This document shows positions 1-7,317 of a DNA stretch of 44,519 nt, piece after piece. The stretch is from an uncultured Bacilli bacterium. GTDB lineage: Bacteria; Bacillota_I; Bacilli_A; RF39; UBA660. Both the position numbers and the translations under genes were made by a program. Under the pieces are notes generated by a model. It was not told the DNA's origin and did not search any database. It worked only from the letters and a program-made list of their open reading frames with translations. Location: NCBI GenBank assembly GCA_934096075.1, contig CAKOLN010000011.1, positions 1 to 44,519 of the forward strand, read 5' to 3'. Each line of letters begins with the position of its first letter. Within the stretch, counting starts at the first letter, position 1.

Positions 1-1101
1 GAAGGATATACATTAGAAGAGGCAGAGGTAAATTGTACAGGAGGAACATTAACAAATAATATCATAACAATAACTAACATAAGAAAAAATATAACATGTG
101 AAGTAACACTACAAGAAGATGGACCATTCAAATCAGGAACATTGGCTGCACAAATACTAATAGACAATCCAACAATAGGTACAAGGAATGACTTTAGTAC
201 ACCATTTACAGAAACAACAACAGGAACAATATTTACTTCAACAGAAAGTATAACAGGAATAACTAGTACTCCAGTTAATGTATACTACTATGCTGGAAAT
301 ACAACAAATAACTGGGTTAAATTTGGAGGATTTTACTGGAGAATAATAAGAACAAATCATGATGGAAGTATAAGATTACTTTATGTAGGAACAAGTCACG
401 ATACAACTACTGGAAATATAGGAGAAAATTCATTTAATACAAATATTAAGAGTCCAAAATATGTAGGCTATAAATATGGAGAAGATACTTCACTAAATAC
501 AATAAGAAATAATACAACAGATAGTACAATAAAAACATATATAGACAGATGGTATCAAAATAACTTAACAAATTATACAAAATACTTAAGTACAAGTGCA
601 GTATATTGTAATGACAGAAGTGAAGAAACAGAAGGTGCATATACAAGAAGAACAGATTTTAATTTTGCATCATATAAAAGATTATCTACAGATAAAACAC
701 CAAGATATAATTGTAGTGATATAAGAGATGCATTCAGTGTAGAAAATACAAGTGCGAAACTTAGTTACCCAATAGCATTAATGACAGCAGATGAGATGGC
801 TTTTGCAGGTGGGATGGCATATACAAATATGAGTACATCATATGCTTGGTTTATAAGCAATAATTATGGAACAGATGCATCAACTTCTTCTTGGTGGTCC
901 TTGTCGCCTATCTTCTGGAAGGATCGCAGCGCGCGCGAGTGGATTTGGTATTCCGGCAATGCGTACTTGAGCGACGGCAGCTTGAACCTCGCGTATGCTG
1001 TTCGCCCTGCCATTTCTCTAAAATCTTGTACTCTATATAGTACAGGAGATGGAACAGCCGAAAATCCATATACAATCCAAGAAACAGAGAACGGATGCTA
1101 A
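1..1101 (+). CDS. Surface protein with C-terminal hypervariable lectin-like domain (5' partial)
   Basis: The reading frame is open from base 1, so the gene starts outside the window; an internal TTG at 142 is not the real start. The visible part begins in a beta-rich, Ig-like segment. It then enters a domain shared with the genes at 28733 and 42676: YYYAGNTTNNWVKFGGFYWR, RIIRTNHDGSIRLLY, VYCNDRS, YPIALMTADE and WWSLSP, ending in a Cys-containing tail. The fold is probably C-type-lectin/formylglycine-enzyme-like, by inference. Bases 901-1011, encoding the residues after WWS, are about 59% G+C, against 23% at 661-720 and 37% at 841-900, and use codons foreign to the rest of the gene. This block is read as a variable region. 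Export and an N-terminal anchor are inferred from the paralogues. Confidence 0.85.
   Translation, partial: EGYTLEEAEVNCTGGTLTNNIITITNIRKNITCEVTLQEDGPFKSGTLAAQILIDNPTIGTRNDFSTPFTETTTGTIFTSTESITGITSTPVNVYYYAGNTTNNWVKFGGFYWRIIRTNHDGSIRLLYVGTSHDTTTGNIGENSFNTNIKSPKYVGYKYGEDTSLNTIRNNTTDSTIKTYIDRWYQNNLTNYTKYLSTSAVYCNDRSEETEGAYTRRTDFNFASYKRLSTDKTPRYNCSDIRDAFSVENTSAKLSYPIALMTADEMAFAGGMAYTNMSTSYAWFISNNYGTDASTSSWWSLSPIFWKDRSAREWIWYSGNAYLSDGSLNLAYAVRPAISLKSCTLYSTGDGTAENPYTIQETENGC
901..1011 (+). other. Candidate DGR variable region, copy 1
   Basis: A 111-nt coding block starts after WWS and ends at AVRPA. It matches the 111-nt block at 28823-28933 codon for codon. In the 22-codon stretch starting at the shared W after PIF/PLV, I count 9 differences at codon position 1, 7 at position 2 and 6 at position 3. 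Codons such as TGG, GCG, GAG, TCC and TTG are mostly unchanged. This is the reverse of normal purifying selection and fits adenine-directed change at AAC/AAT codons. Confidence 0.6.
1027..1044 (+). repeat. Hairpin just downstream of variable region 1
   Basis: TGTACT/AGTACA arms with a 6-nt loop lie 15 nt after the variable block. The same position in the paralogue (28790-28807) holds TGTAC/GTACA. The third paralogue and the asparagine-rich copy lack it. DGR targets in phage BPP-1 have a hairpin shortly after the variable region, which motivated the comparison. Confidence 0.5.
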
Positions 1102-1172
1102 AACTGCAAATCTTGATAAACGTCCGAAAATTGGTATCAAGTGTGAAAACATTTTTGATATAGGGAATTGAC

Positions 1173-1378
1173 TGTAATAGTATAGGAAGTTCTTCTCACT
1201 TAGTTGGGTGGTCCTTGTGCCTATCAACTGGAATGGTAACAATGCGAACTTGAACAACAACGTGAACAACACGAACGCTGTTCGTCCAGTAATATCTATA
1301 AACTCATGTATAAAAGTAACTGGAACAGGTACTCCTACTGTTCCTTACGAGATTGACTATGAAGGTAGCTGTAACTAA
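1173..1378 (+). pseudogene. Degenerate, Asn-rich copy of the surface-protein C-terminus (DGR template-like)
   Basis: There is no start codon. Similarity begins near GTAATAGTATAGGAA, which nearly matches the coding sequence before the variable block of the gene at 28733. One base is missing in the SLSP region (TTGTGCCT instead of TTGTCGCCT). Read in the right frame after that, 11 of 17 codons before AVRPV are Asn, 9 of them AAC. The frame then runs intact to VPYEIDYEGSCN and a TAA at 1376, resembling the tail of the gene at 42676. It is either a template repeat or the remnant of a third paralogue. The Asn/AAC richness favours template character; the coding-like tail favours a remnant. Confidence 0.6.
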
Positions 1379-1399
1379 TAGAAATTCTATTAGTTTTTT
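1375..1399 (+). terminator. Intrinsic terminator
   Basis: CTAATAG/CTATTAG stem (1375-1381 with 1387-1393) followed by six T. It closes the surface-protein region and precedes the arsR promoter. Confidence 0.8.
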
Positions 1400-1400
1400 C

Positions 1401-1454
1401 TTGACTAAATAAATACTTAGGTATACAATGAATATGTGAATGGCTATTCACATA
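1401..1454 (+). promoter_or_regulatory. Promoter and palindromic operator of the arsR-cysteine desulfurase operon
   Basis: The -35 is TTGACT (1401-1406) and the -10 is TACAAT (1424-1429), with a 17-nt spacer. A perfect 9-bp inverted repeat, TATGTGAAT-N4-ATTCACATA (1433-1454), covers the expected start of transcription and ends at the ribosome binding site. Its position and form fit an ArsR/SmtB-family operator, so autoregulation by the next gene is inferred. Confidence 0.75.
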
Positions 1455-1465
1455 AAGGAGTAGAT

Positions 1466-1756
1466 ATGAATACAAATGAAATTAATGGATTGAGTGAATT
1501 CTTTAAAATATTTTCTGATAATACAAGAATTAAAATACTAAGTACATTACTTGAAAGTGATAAATGTGTTAAAGAAATATGTGAGTGTGTAAACATGTCT
1601 AGTTCTAGTGTTAGTCATCAACTTAGTACTTTAAGAAGTTTGAATTTAGTTAAATGTGAAAAACTAGGACAAACAGTAAAGTATAAAATAAGTGATGATC
1701 ATATTAAAATAATTCTAGAATATGGTCTAGAACATATAAGGGAAGGAGTTTTATGA
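1466..1756 (+). CDS. ArsR/SmtB-family metal-sensing repressor
   Basis: 96-residue winged-helix protein. The ATG at 1466 is chosen over an upstream GTG because AAAGGAG lies 5 nt before it and the upstream codons overlap the operator. The recognition helix region is MSSSSVSHQLSTLRSLNLV. Two possible metal sites are visible: a Cys cluster C34, C39 and C41 in the alpha-3-like segment, and a C-terminal set D77, H79, H90 and E93. The second exactly fits the D-X-H-X10-H-X2-E zinc motif of SmtB/CzrA proteins. The gene overlaps the cysteine desulfurase start by 4 nt (ATGA), so it probably represses the Fe-S/sulfur genes with which it is co-transcribed. Zinc is the likeliest effector, by motif only. 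Confidence 0.85.
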   Translation: MNTNEINGLSEFFKIFSDNTRIKILSTLLESDKCVKEICECVNMSSSSVSHQLSTLRSLNLVKCEKLGQTVKYKISDDHIKIILEYGLEHIREGVL

Positions 1757-2928
1757 TATATTTAGATAATGCAGCAACTACTAGAATGAAAAAAGAAGTA
1801 TTAGATGAAATGATGCCTTATTTCATAGATAGATTTGAAAATCCTAGTAGTATATATTCTCCATCAAGGAGTATAAATAAAGATGTAGAAAGTGCAAGAG
1901 AAGTAATTGCTAATTCTATAAATGCCGAAAGTAAAGAAATTTACTTTACAAGTGGTGGTAGTGAATCTGATAACTGGGCTATTAAAAGTATAGCGTCACT
2001 TAAAAGTGGAAAGGGTAAACATATAATTACATCTAAAATAGAGCATCATGCAGTATTAGAAACTTGTAGGTATTTAGAAAGTATTGGTTATGAAATTACA
2101 TATTTAAATGTCAATGAAGATGGATTAATTAGCTTAGAAGAATTAGAGAGTTCTATTAGAGAAGATACTATATTAGTTAGTATTATGTCTGCGAATAATG
2201 AAATAGGTACTATTGAGCCTATTAAAGAAATAGGTGAGATTTGTAAAAAACATAATGTACTATTTCATACAGATGCAGTTCAAGCATATGGTAATATGAA
2301 AATAGATGTTAAAGAAATGAATATAGACTTATTAAGTACTAGTGCTCATAAGTTACATGGCCCTAAGGGAATAGGTTTCTTATACGTTAGAAAAGGTTTA
2401 ATGATAAGTCCATTAATTCATGGTGGTATGCAAGAAAAAGGTAAAAGAGCCGGTACTACTAATGCACCACTTATTATGGGATTTAAAAAAGCAGTAGAAC
2501 TTAAATTTGAAAATATGGATAAAAATAATGAATATGTTACTAATTTAAGAGATTACTTAATGAATAGAATTGAGAATGAAATACCTTATGCTAAACTAAA
2601 TGGTAGTAAAGAGCATAGATTACCTGGTAATGTTAACTTTAGTTTTAGATTTATTGAAGGAGAAGGTATGCTTTTAAGATTAGATGCTAAAGGAATTTGT
2701 GCATCAAGTGGAAGTGCTTGTACAAGTGGAAGCTTAGATCCAAGCCATGTATTACTGGCGATAGGATTACCTCATGAAATAGCGCATGGTTCTTTAAGAA
2801 TAAGTATAAATGAAGAAAATACTAAAGAAGAGATAGACTATTTAGTAGATAACTTAAAAGAAATAATTGAATACTTAAGAAATATGAGTCCACTTTATGA
2901 AGACTTTATAAAGAAAGAAGGTAAATAA
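1753..2928 (+). CDS. iscS: Cysteine desulfurase (IscS/NifS class)
   Basis: 391-residue PLP enzyme that takes sulfur from cysteine as a persulfide for Fe-S clusters and thiolated tRNA. The N-terminus YLDNAATT is typical. K200 in SAHKLHGPKG is the PLP lysine and C323 in SSGSACTSG is the persulfide cysteine. EHHA and HTDAVQ supply cofactor contacts. Length fits the family. The start overlaps arsR (ATGA) and GGAAGGAG precedes it. The scaffold gene follows after 1 nt. MnmA at 16571 is a likely sulfur recipient. The call as IscS rather than NifS rests on the neighbour and is a naming matter. Confidence 0.93.
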   Translation: MIYLDNAATTRMKKEVLDEMMPYFIDRFENPSSIYSPSRSINKDVESAREVIANSINAESKEIYFTSGGSESDNWAIKSIASLKSGKGKHIITSKIEHHAVLETCRYLESIGYEITYLNVNEDGLISLEELESSIREDTILVSIMSANNEIGTIEPIKEIGEICKKHNVLFHTDAVQAYGNMKIDVKEMNIDLLSTSAHKLHGPKGIGFLYVRKGLMISPLIHGGMQEKGKRAGTTNAPLIMGFKKAVELKFENMDKNNEYVTNLRDYLMNRIENEIPYAKLNGSKEHRLPGNVNFSFRFIEGEGMLLRLDAKGICASSGSACTSGSLDPSHVLLAIGLPHEIAHGSLRISINEENTKEEIDYLVDNLKEIIEYLRNMSPLYEDFIKKEGK

Positions 2929-2929
2929 T

Positions 2930-3352
2930 ATGTATAGTGAAAAAGTAATGGATCACTTTGCTAATCCTAGAAATGTTGGAGAAATAGAAAATGCTAGTGC
3001 TGTTGGTACAGTAGGAAATGCTAAGTGTGGAGATATAATGAGAATATACTTGGATATAGATGATAATCATGTTATTAAAGATGCTAAGTTTAAAACTTTT
3101 GGATGTGGTGCCGCAATAGCAACCAGTTCAATGGCTACAGAATTAATAATTGGTAAAACAATTGAAGAAGCATTAGAAATTACAAATAAAACTGTAATGG
3201 AAGCGTTAGATGGACTTCCTCCAGTAAAAATACATTGTAGTTTATTAGCTGAAGAAGCAATACATGCTGCTCTTTGGGATTATGCTGAGAAAAATAATAT
3301 AACAATAAATGGATTAGAAAAACCTAAAAGTGATATAAATGACAATGAATAG
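2930..3352 (+). CDS. iscU: Fe-S cluster assembly scaffold (IscU/NifU N-terminal type)
   Basis: 140 residues. The three ligand cysteines of the family are present: C33 in NAKCGD, C59 in FGCGAAIATSS, and C103 in IHCSLLAEEAI, with D35 next to the first. It receives sulfur from the desulfurase encoded immediately upstream and builds [2Fe-2S] clusters in the cytoplasm. There is no C-terminal NifU thioredoxin-like domain, so it is the short IscU form. An 11-bp terminator follows, closing the arsR-iscS-iscU operon. Confidence 0.92.
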   Translation: MYSEKVMDHFANPRNVGEIENASAVGTVGNAKCGDIMRIYLDIDDNHVIKDAKFKTFGCGAAIATSSMATELIIGKTIEEALEITNKTVMEALDGLPPVKIHCSLLAEEAIHAALWDYAEKNNITINGLEKPKSDINDNE

Positions 3353-3360
3353 TTTACACA

Positions 3361-3395
3361 AAACCTTATTTGTAATGTAAATAAGGTTTTATTTT
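3361..3395 (+). terminator. Intrinsic terminator after iscU
   Basis: Perfect 11-bp stem AAACCTTATTT/AAATAAGGTTT (3361-3371 with 3379-3389), then a T-rich run. Confidence 0.9.
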
Positions 3396-3432
3396 TAATT
3401 TATTTGTGAGATAATTAACATAGTGAAGGTAT

Positions 3433-4311
3433 ATGAATTATATAGATGATTATGTAATATTTTTAAAGACTGAAAAAAAACTTGGAGATGCATCAATTGA
3501 ATCATATAAACTTGATTTAAAGAGTTTTAATGACTATATAAAAAAAGATTTGAAGAATATAACTACAGAAGAAATATTACAATATTTGAATTTACTGAGA
3601 AAGGATCTCAAACCTAAAAGCGTTAATAGACATATTAGTGCGTTAAAAGGATTTTATAATTATTTAGTAGATGAAAAGCATATTAAATCTTCACCACTTG
3701 AAAATATAAGTGTTCTTAAAACACAAAAAAATTTACCTAAATATTTAACTATAAATGAAGTAGATCAATTATTAAATTTTCCTCTTAATACAGCATTTGA
3801 TTATAGGAATAAAGCAATGCTTGAAGTAATGTACGCTACAGGACTTAGAGTGAGTGAATTAGTCAGCTTAGAATATTCTAATGTGGATTTATATAATAGT
3901 GTAATAAGAGTTAAGGGTAAAGGTAAAAAAGAAAGAATAGTGCCTATTGGTGAAACAGCCAGTTATTATTTAAAGAAATATGTAGAAGAATATAGAAATA
4001 AATTAATAATAAAGGAGAATTATAATGAATTATTTCTTAATAATCACGGTAAACCAATAAGCAGAAATGGATTTAATTTTATATTAGAAAACATTAGAAT
4101 TAAAACTAAAATTGAAAAGGAATTAACTCCTCATGTTTTAAGACATAGTTTTGCAACACATTTATTAGAAGGTGGTGCAGATGTAAGAAGCATCCAAGAA
4201 ATGCTGGGACATGAAAATATATCAACTACTAACATATATACCCATGTAGTTGATGAAATATTAAGAGAAAATTATGACGCGTATCATCCGCGTGCTAAAA
4301 AGGAGGAATAA
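3433..4311 (+). CDS. xerD: Tyrosine recombinase XerC/XerD
   Basis: 292 residues, normal length for XerC/D, which resolve chromosome dimers at dif. The N-terminal SAM-like core-binding domain spans about residues 1-90. The catalytic domain shows R139 (ATGLRVSEL), K162/K164 (VKGKGKKER), H234 and R237 (TPHVLRHSF), H260 (LGHENI) and nucleophile Y269 (TTNIYTH). All catalytic residues are present. It sits between a terminator and deoB, and its stop directly abuts the deoB start. XerD followed by deoB also occurs in Bacillus, which favours a housekeeping XerD over an integron or phage enzyme. Confidence 0.9.
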   Translation: MNYIDDYVIFLKTEKKLGDASIESYKLDLKSFNDYIKKDLKNITTEEILQYLNLLRKDLKPKSVNRHISALKGFYNYLVDEKHIKSSPLENISVLKTQKNLPKYLTINEVDQLLNFPLNTAFDYRNKAMLEVMYATGLRVSELVSLEYSNVDLYNSVIRVKGKGKKERIVPIGETASYYLKKYVEEYRNKLIIKENYNELFLNNHGKPISRNGFNFILENIRIKTKIEKELTPHVLRHSFATHLLEGGADVRSIQEMLGHENISTTNIYTHVVDEILRENYDAYHPRAKKEE

Positions 4312-5472
4312 ATGATGTTTAAAAGAGTTTTTTTAATAGTTTGTGATAGTTTAGGAGTAGGAGAGGCAATAGATGCTTCTATGTATGGAGATGCTGGTGC
4401 TAATACATTAAAACATATTACAGATGATGGAGTTTATAAACTACCAGTATTTGAAAAATTAGGCTTATTAGATTTAGTTAATAATGATAAAAAGGCAAAA
4501 TTAGGTTACCATGGTATTATAGAGCCCGCTAACAAAGCTAAAGATACATTAAATGGACACTATGAAATGATGGGAATGGTATTAGATACTCCATTTAAAA
4601 CATATCCTAATGGTTTTCCTACACTACTTATGAGTGAAATAGAAAGAGTAACTGGAAAAAGTTTTATTGGAAATTGTGTTGCGAGTGGTACTGAAATAAT
4701 AAAAGAATTAGGGCCTGAACATATGAAGACTGGTGCATTAATTATATATACAAGCGCTGACTCTGTATTGCAAATAGCTGCTCATGAAGATATAGTTCCT
4801 GTTGAAGAACTTTATGATGTATGTGAAAAAATTAGTAAAATTGTATTTAGAGAAGAATATAATATTGGAAGAGTAATTGCAAGACCATTTATAGGTAAAC
4901 CAGGTGATTTTACTAGAACAAGCAGAAGGCATGATTTTACTAAAGTTCCACCATTAAATTTTATGGATTTAATGTATGATAAAGGGCTTGATGTAATAGC
5001 AATTGGTAAAATCAAAGATATATTTGCTAATAAAAGTATTAATACGGGTGTAAAAACAACTGATAATATAGATGGTCTAATGAAACTAGTTGATTTTACT
5101 AGAACAGATTTTAATGGATTTTTATTCTTGAATTTAAATGATTTTGATACTCTTTATGGTCATAGAAGAGATAAAAAAGGGTATTTAAATTGTTTAGAAG
5201 AATTAGATCATTATTTACCAATATTCTTAAATAAATTAACTAAAGATGATTTAGTAATATTTACAGCCGATCATGGTAATGATCCTACATTTAGAGGAAC
5301 CGACCATACGAGAGAGAATGTTCCAGTATTATTCTATTCAAAGAAATTTGAATATTATGGTGCATTACCTACTACTAAAACATTTGCTAATATTGGTGCT
5401 ACTATTATAGACAATTTTGGCATAGAAAACACATTAGGAATAGGAGAGAGCTATTTAGATAAATTAAAGTAG
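4312..5472 (+). CDS. deoB: Phosphopentomutase
   Basis: 386 residues, the usual DeoB length. It interconverts (deoxy)ribose 1-phosphate and 5-phosphate in nucleoside salvage. It belongs to the alkaline phosphatase superfamily. The metal site motifs are CDSLGVGE at the N-terminus and ADHGNDPTFRGTDHTREN near the C-terminus. AGGAGG lies 5 nt before ATG 4312; ATG 4315 is equally possible. The gene directly follows xerD with no gap and is closed by a strong terminator. Confidence 0.93.
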   Translation: MMFKRVFLIVCDSLGVGEAIDASMYGDAGANTLKHITDDGVYKLPVFEKLGLLDLVNNDKKAKLGYHGIIEPANKAKDTLNGHYEMMGMVLDTPFKTYPNGFPTLLMSEIERVTGKSFIGNCVASGTEIIKELGPEHMKTGALIIYTSADSVLQIAAHEDIVPVEELYDVCEKISKIVFREEYNIGRVIARPFIGKPGDFTRTSRRHDFTKVPPLNFMDLMYDKGLDVIAIGKIKDIFANKSINTGVKTTDNIDGLMKLVDFTRTDFNGFLFLNLNDFDTLYGHRRDKKGYLNCLEELDHYLPIFLNKLTKDDLVIFTADHGNDPTFRGTDHTRENVPVLFYSKKFEYYGALPTTKTFANIGATIIDNFGIENTLGIGESYLDKLK

Positions 5473-5490
5473 TAAATATTATAAAAAAAT

Positions 5491-5515
5491 AAAGAGACCT
5501 TAATCGTCTCTTTTT
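5491..5515. terminator. Bidirectional terminator between deoB and the small basic protein gene
   Basis: AAAGAGAC/GTCTCTTT stem (5491-5498 with 5506-5513) with a T run on the plus strand and an A-rich flank giving T on the minus strand. It serves two convergent genes. Confidence 0.85.
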
Positions 5516-5520
5516 CTTTG

Positions 5521-5643
5521 CTATTTACTTCTTGCTGAATTTCTTGAAGTGTTTCTAGCACTATTTCTAGATGTAGTATTTTTACATCTACTTGTATTTC
5601 TACTTCTAGAACTATTTCTAGATGTATTTCTAGCGTTAGCCAT
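5521..5643 (-). CDS. Small Arg/Ser/Asn/Thr-rich basic protein (40 aa)
   Basis: ORF of 40 codons starting at ATG 5643, with AGGTGGTGAT about 8 nt upstream. The composition is extreme: repeated R-N-T-S and R-N-S-S units (for example NARNTSRNSSRSRNTSR), one Cys and no large hydrophobic residues. It is certainly unstructured and strongly basic, so a nucleic-acid-binding or spore-packing role is possible, but there is no family evidence. The good ribosome binding site and the following shared terminator support that it is a real gene. Confidence 0.6.
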   Translation of the reverse strand: MANARNTSRNSSRSRNTSRCKNTTSRNSARNTSRNSARSK

Positions 5644-5712
5644 TCTTAATCACCACCTGTTATTATTATTACCAGCGATTAAAATATAATTCATATTTTA
5701 TTTGGAAATATT

Positions 5713-6195
5713 TTACATATTATTATCTTTTCTTAATTCTTCTAACATTATTAGTTTTATTTTATCAATATCGCTAAAGAAAAAATTTTTACCTTCTTTT
5801 TTGCTTGCAATCATATATTTAAAATTATCTAGTATTTCATTTTTTAATATTGATACAACTTTTAGTGGCTTACCATTTAACATATGTGGATGATCAATGT
5901 ATTTTTCTATAATAGGAAAAGCATTTTGTAGAAGAATTACAGAATCTACATTAGCAATTTTTCTAATTATTATTGTACGACAATTACCATATTTTTTGAT
6001 TTTATGATCTATTATCTTTTGGTATTTATCAACCTTGCTACTTAAAGGAATAAACCATAAAATATTTTTATCTTTGATAGTGAAATAAGTAGGCCTTGCA
6101 TGTCCGTTTTCATGATTAGACATTAAACTCTCATCATTAACTTTATCAAAAAACGAATCTTTTATGTGATATATATAACCAGTTTGTACTTTCAT
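5713..6195 (-). CDS. Type III toxin, ToxN/CptN/TenpN superfamily endoribonuclease
   Basis: 160 residues. The N-terminus has GYIYHIKDSFFDKVND and the core has ILWFIPLSSKVDKY, corresponding to the conserved Ser/Lys-containing segment of ToxN/AbiQ-like RNases. AGAAGGAG precedes ATG 6195. The gene sits after promoter, two 50-nt repeats and a terminator, the standard order promoter-RNA antitoxin-terminator-toxin. Expected role: RNA cleavage neutralised by the repeat RNA, with phage abortive infection or plasmid maintenance as known roles of the family. Two repeats of this length point to the CptIN branch, but I could not compare sequences. Confidence 0.8.
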   Translation of the reverse strand: MKVQTGYIYHIKDSFFDKVNDESLMSNHENGHARPTYFTIKDKNILWFIPLSSKVDKYQKIIDHKIKKYGNCRTIIIRKIANVDSVILLQNAFPIIEKYIDHPHMLNGKPLKVVSILKNEILDNFKYMIASKKEGKNFFFSDIDKIKLIMLEELRKDNNM

Positions 6196-6245
6196 TTTGT
6201 CATCTCCTTCTGTAAAATATAGATATATATTATCATAAATTAAAA

Positions 6246-6276
6246 GAGAACTCTACATGAATTTAATAAAGTTCTC
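6246..6276 (-). terminator. Attenuating terminator between RNA antitoxin and toxin
   Basis: GAGAACT/AGTTCTC stem (6246-6252 with 6270-6276), followed by TTTTA on the minus strand. In type III systems a weak terminator here sets the antitoxin to toxin ratio. Confidence 0.8.
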
Positions 6277-6290
6277 AATCATTTTCATCT

Positions 6291-6390
6291 GGAATAATTT
6301 ATACTTCGCACCATCCGGGAGCGACTAACATTTCACATTCGGGATTATTTATAACTCGCACCACCCGAGAGCGACTAACATTTTCTGTTT
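6291..6390 (-). repeat. Two tandem 50-nt antitoxin repeats
   Basis: Units 6291-6340 and 6341-6390 align without gaps over 50 nt and differ mainly at both ends. The repeat number and unit length are in the range known for CptI-type antitoxins. Confidence 0.85.
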
Positions 6391-6412
6391 TAGTACTCCT
6401 AAGTACAATTAA

Positions 6413-6441
6413 ACTATAACACATTTTGACCAAAAAGTCAA
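6413..6441 (-). promoter_or_regulatory. Promoter of the type III toxin-antitoxin locus
   Basis: Minus strand TTGACT (6436-6441), 17-nt spacer, TATAGT (6413-6418). Confidence 0.85.
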
Positions 6442-6518
6442 TATAATATGTATACATTAATATTATATGAAATCATTAATTTTTTAAACACATTAACATA
6501 TAATTAATTAGTGATAAT

Positions 6519-7268
6519 ATGAATGAAATAATTTTGCCTCTAATAATTTCAAGCTTAGCTGGTTTAAGTACTTTAATTGGTGGAGTAGTGGTATTCTTTA
6601 AATTTAAAGATAAAGAAGCATTTCTAGCTTTTTCTTTAAGTTTTTCTTTAAGTGTTATGATAAGTATAAGTGTATTAGACTTAATTCCATCAAGTTTTAC
6701 TACATTATATAATAAATATGGCCTACTACTCGCTTTAATTATTGGAGTAGGGGTGTTTATAATAGGGAAGGTAGTAGTTACTAAAATAAATGATAAAATT
6801 GCCCTACTACATAAAAGTAATAAATTATATAGGGTAGGAGTACTAAGTATGATAGCTCTTATGATACATAATTTTCCTGAAGGAATTGCAACGTTTATGA
6901 CAGCTTATAATGATTTATCAATGGGAATTAGTCTAGGAATCGCTATAATGCTTCATAATATACCTGAAGGAGTGTCCATTAGTGTTCCGATTTATTACAG
7001 CACGGGAAATAAATTTAAAGGACTATTATACACATTTATATCTGGTTTAGCAGAACCTTTAGGTGCATTAATGGCTTATATAGTGCTAAAACCATTTATA
7101 AGTGATGTAATGATATCAATTGTGTTAATATTAGTAGCTGGTATAATGATTACATTAGCAATTGAAGAAATGTTACCAGAAGCTAATTCTCATAATAAAA
7201 CTAAACAAAGTATAGTAGGATTAATAATTGGATTGATTTTAGTCATAATTAATATGGTATTATTCTAA
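6519..7268 (+). CDS. ZIP-family metal transporter (ZupT-like)
   Basis: 249-residue integral membrane protein with about eight hydrophobic segments. The ZIP metal-site helices are visible as HNFPEGIATF and HNIPEGVSIS, followed by AEPLGAL. The family imports zinc and other divalent metals into the cytoplasm. Start at ATG 6519; a TATAAT lies at 6499-6504 and the ribosome binding site is weak, so the leader is short. It is divergent from the toxin locus. It might be connected to the zinc-type ArsR at 1466, but its own upstream region lacks that palindrome. Confidence 0.9.
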   Translation: MNEIILPLIISSLAGLSTLIGGVVVFFKFKDKEAFLAFSLSFSLSVMISISVLDLIPSSFTTLYNKYGLLLALIIGVGVFIIGKVVVTKINDKIALLHKSNKLYRVGVLSMIALMIHNFPEGIATFMTAYNDLSMGISLGIAIMLHNIPEGVSISVPIYYSTGNKFKGLLYTFISGLAEPLGALMAYIVLKPFISDVMISIVLILVAGIMITLAIEEMLPEANSHNKTKQSIVGLIIGLILVIINMVLF

Positions 7269-7317
7269 TTTTTTTCTTTTATATTTAAGTTCCAATAATA
7301 TATATTATGTTAAGTTC

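Larger units (their letters stand above)
6246..6406 (-). ncRNA. Type III RNA antitoxin transcript (ToxI-like)
   Basis: Predicted transcript from the promoter at 6413-6441 to the terminator at 6246-6276. It contains two tandem 50-nt repeats, 6341-6390 and 6291-6340. Both share a core that reads, on the plus strand, TCGCACCA, then CCGGGAG or CCGAGAG, then CGACTAACATTT. The toxin would process it to single-repeat pseudoknots, by family knowledge. Confidence 0.78.

Noticed and set aside
901..1011. GC-rich block as an inserted foreign element
   Set aside because: It keeps frame, length and anchor residues shared with the paralogue and has no insertion boundaries or duplications.
3433..4311. Integrase of a mobile element
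   Set aside because: XerC/D length and motifs, direct linkage to deoB as in Bacillus, and no attachment-site repeats found nearby.
5473..5712. Intergenic region as non-coding
   Set aside because: It contains the 40-aa ORF with a good ribosome binding site, so it is listed as a gene.
6291..6390. CRISPR array
   Set aside because: Only two gapless 50-nt units with no spacers. The promoter, terminator and ToxN-like gene fit a type III antitoxin instead.
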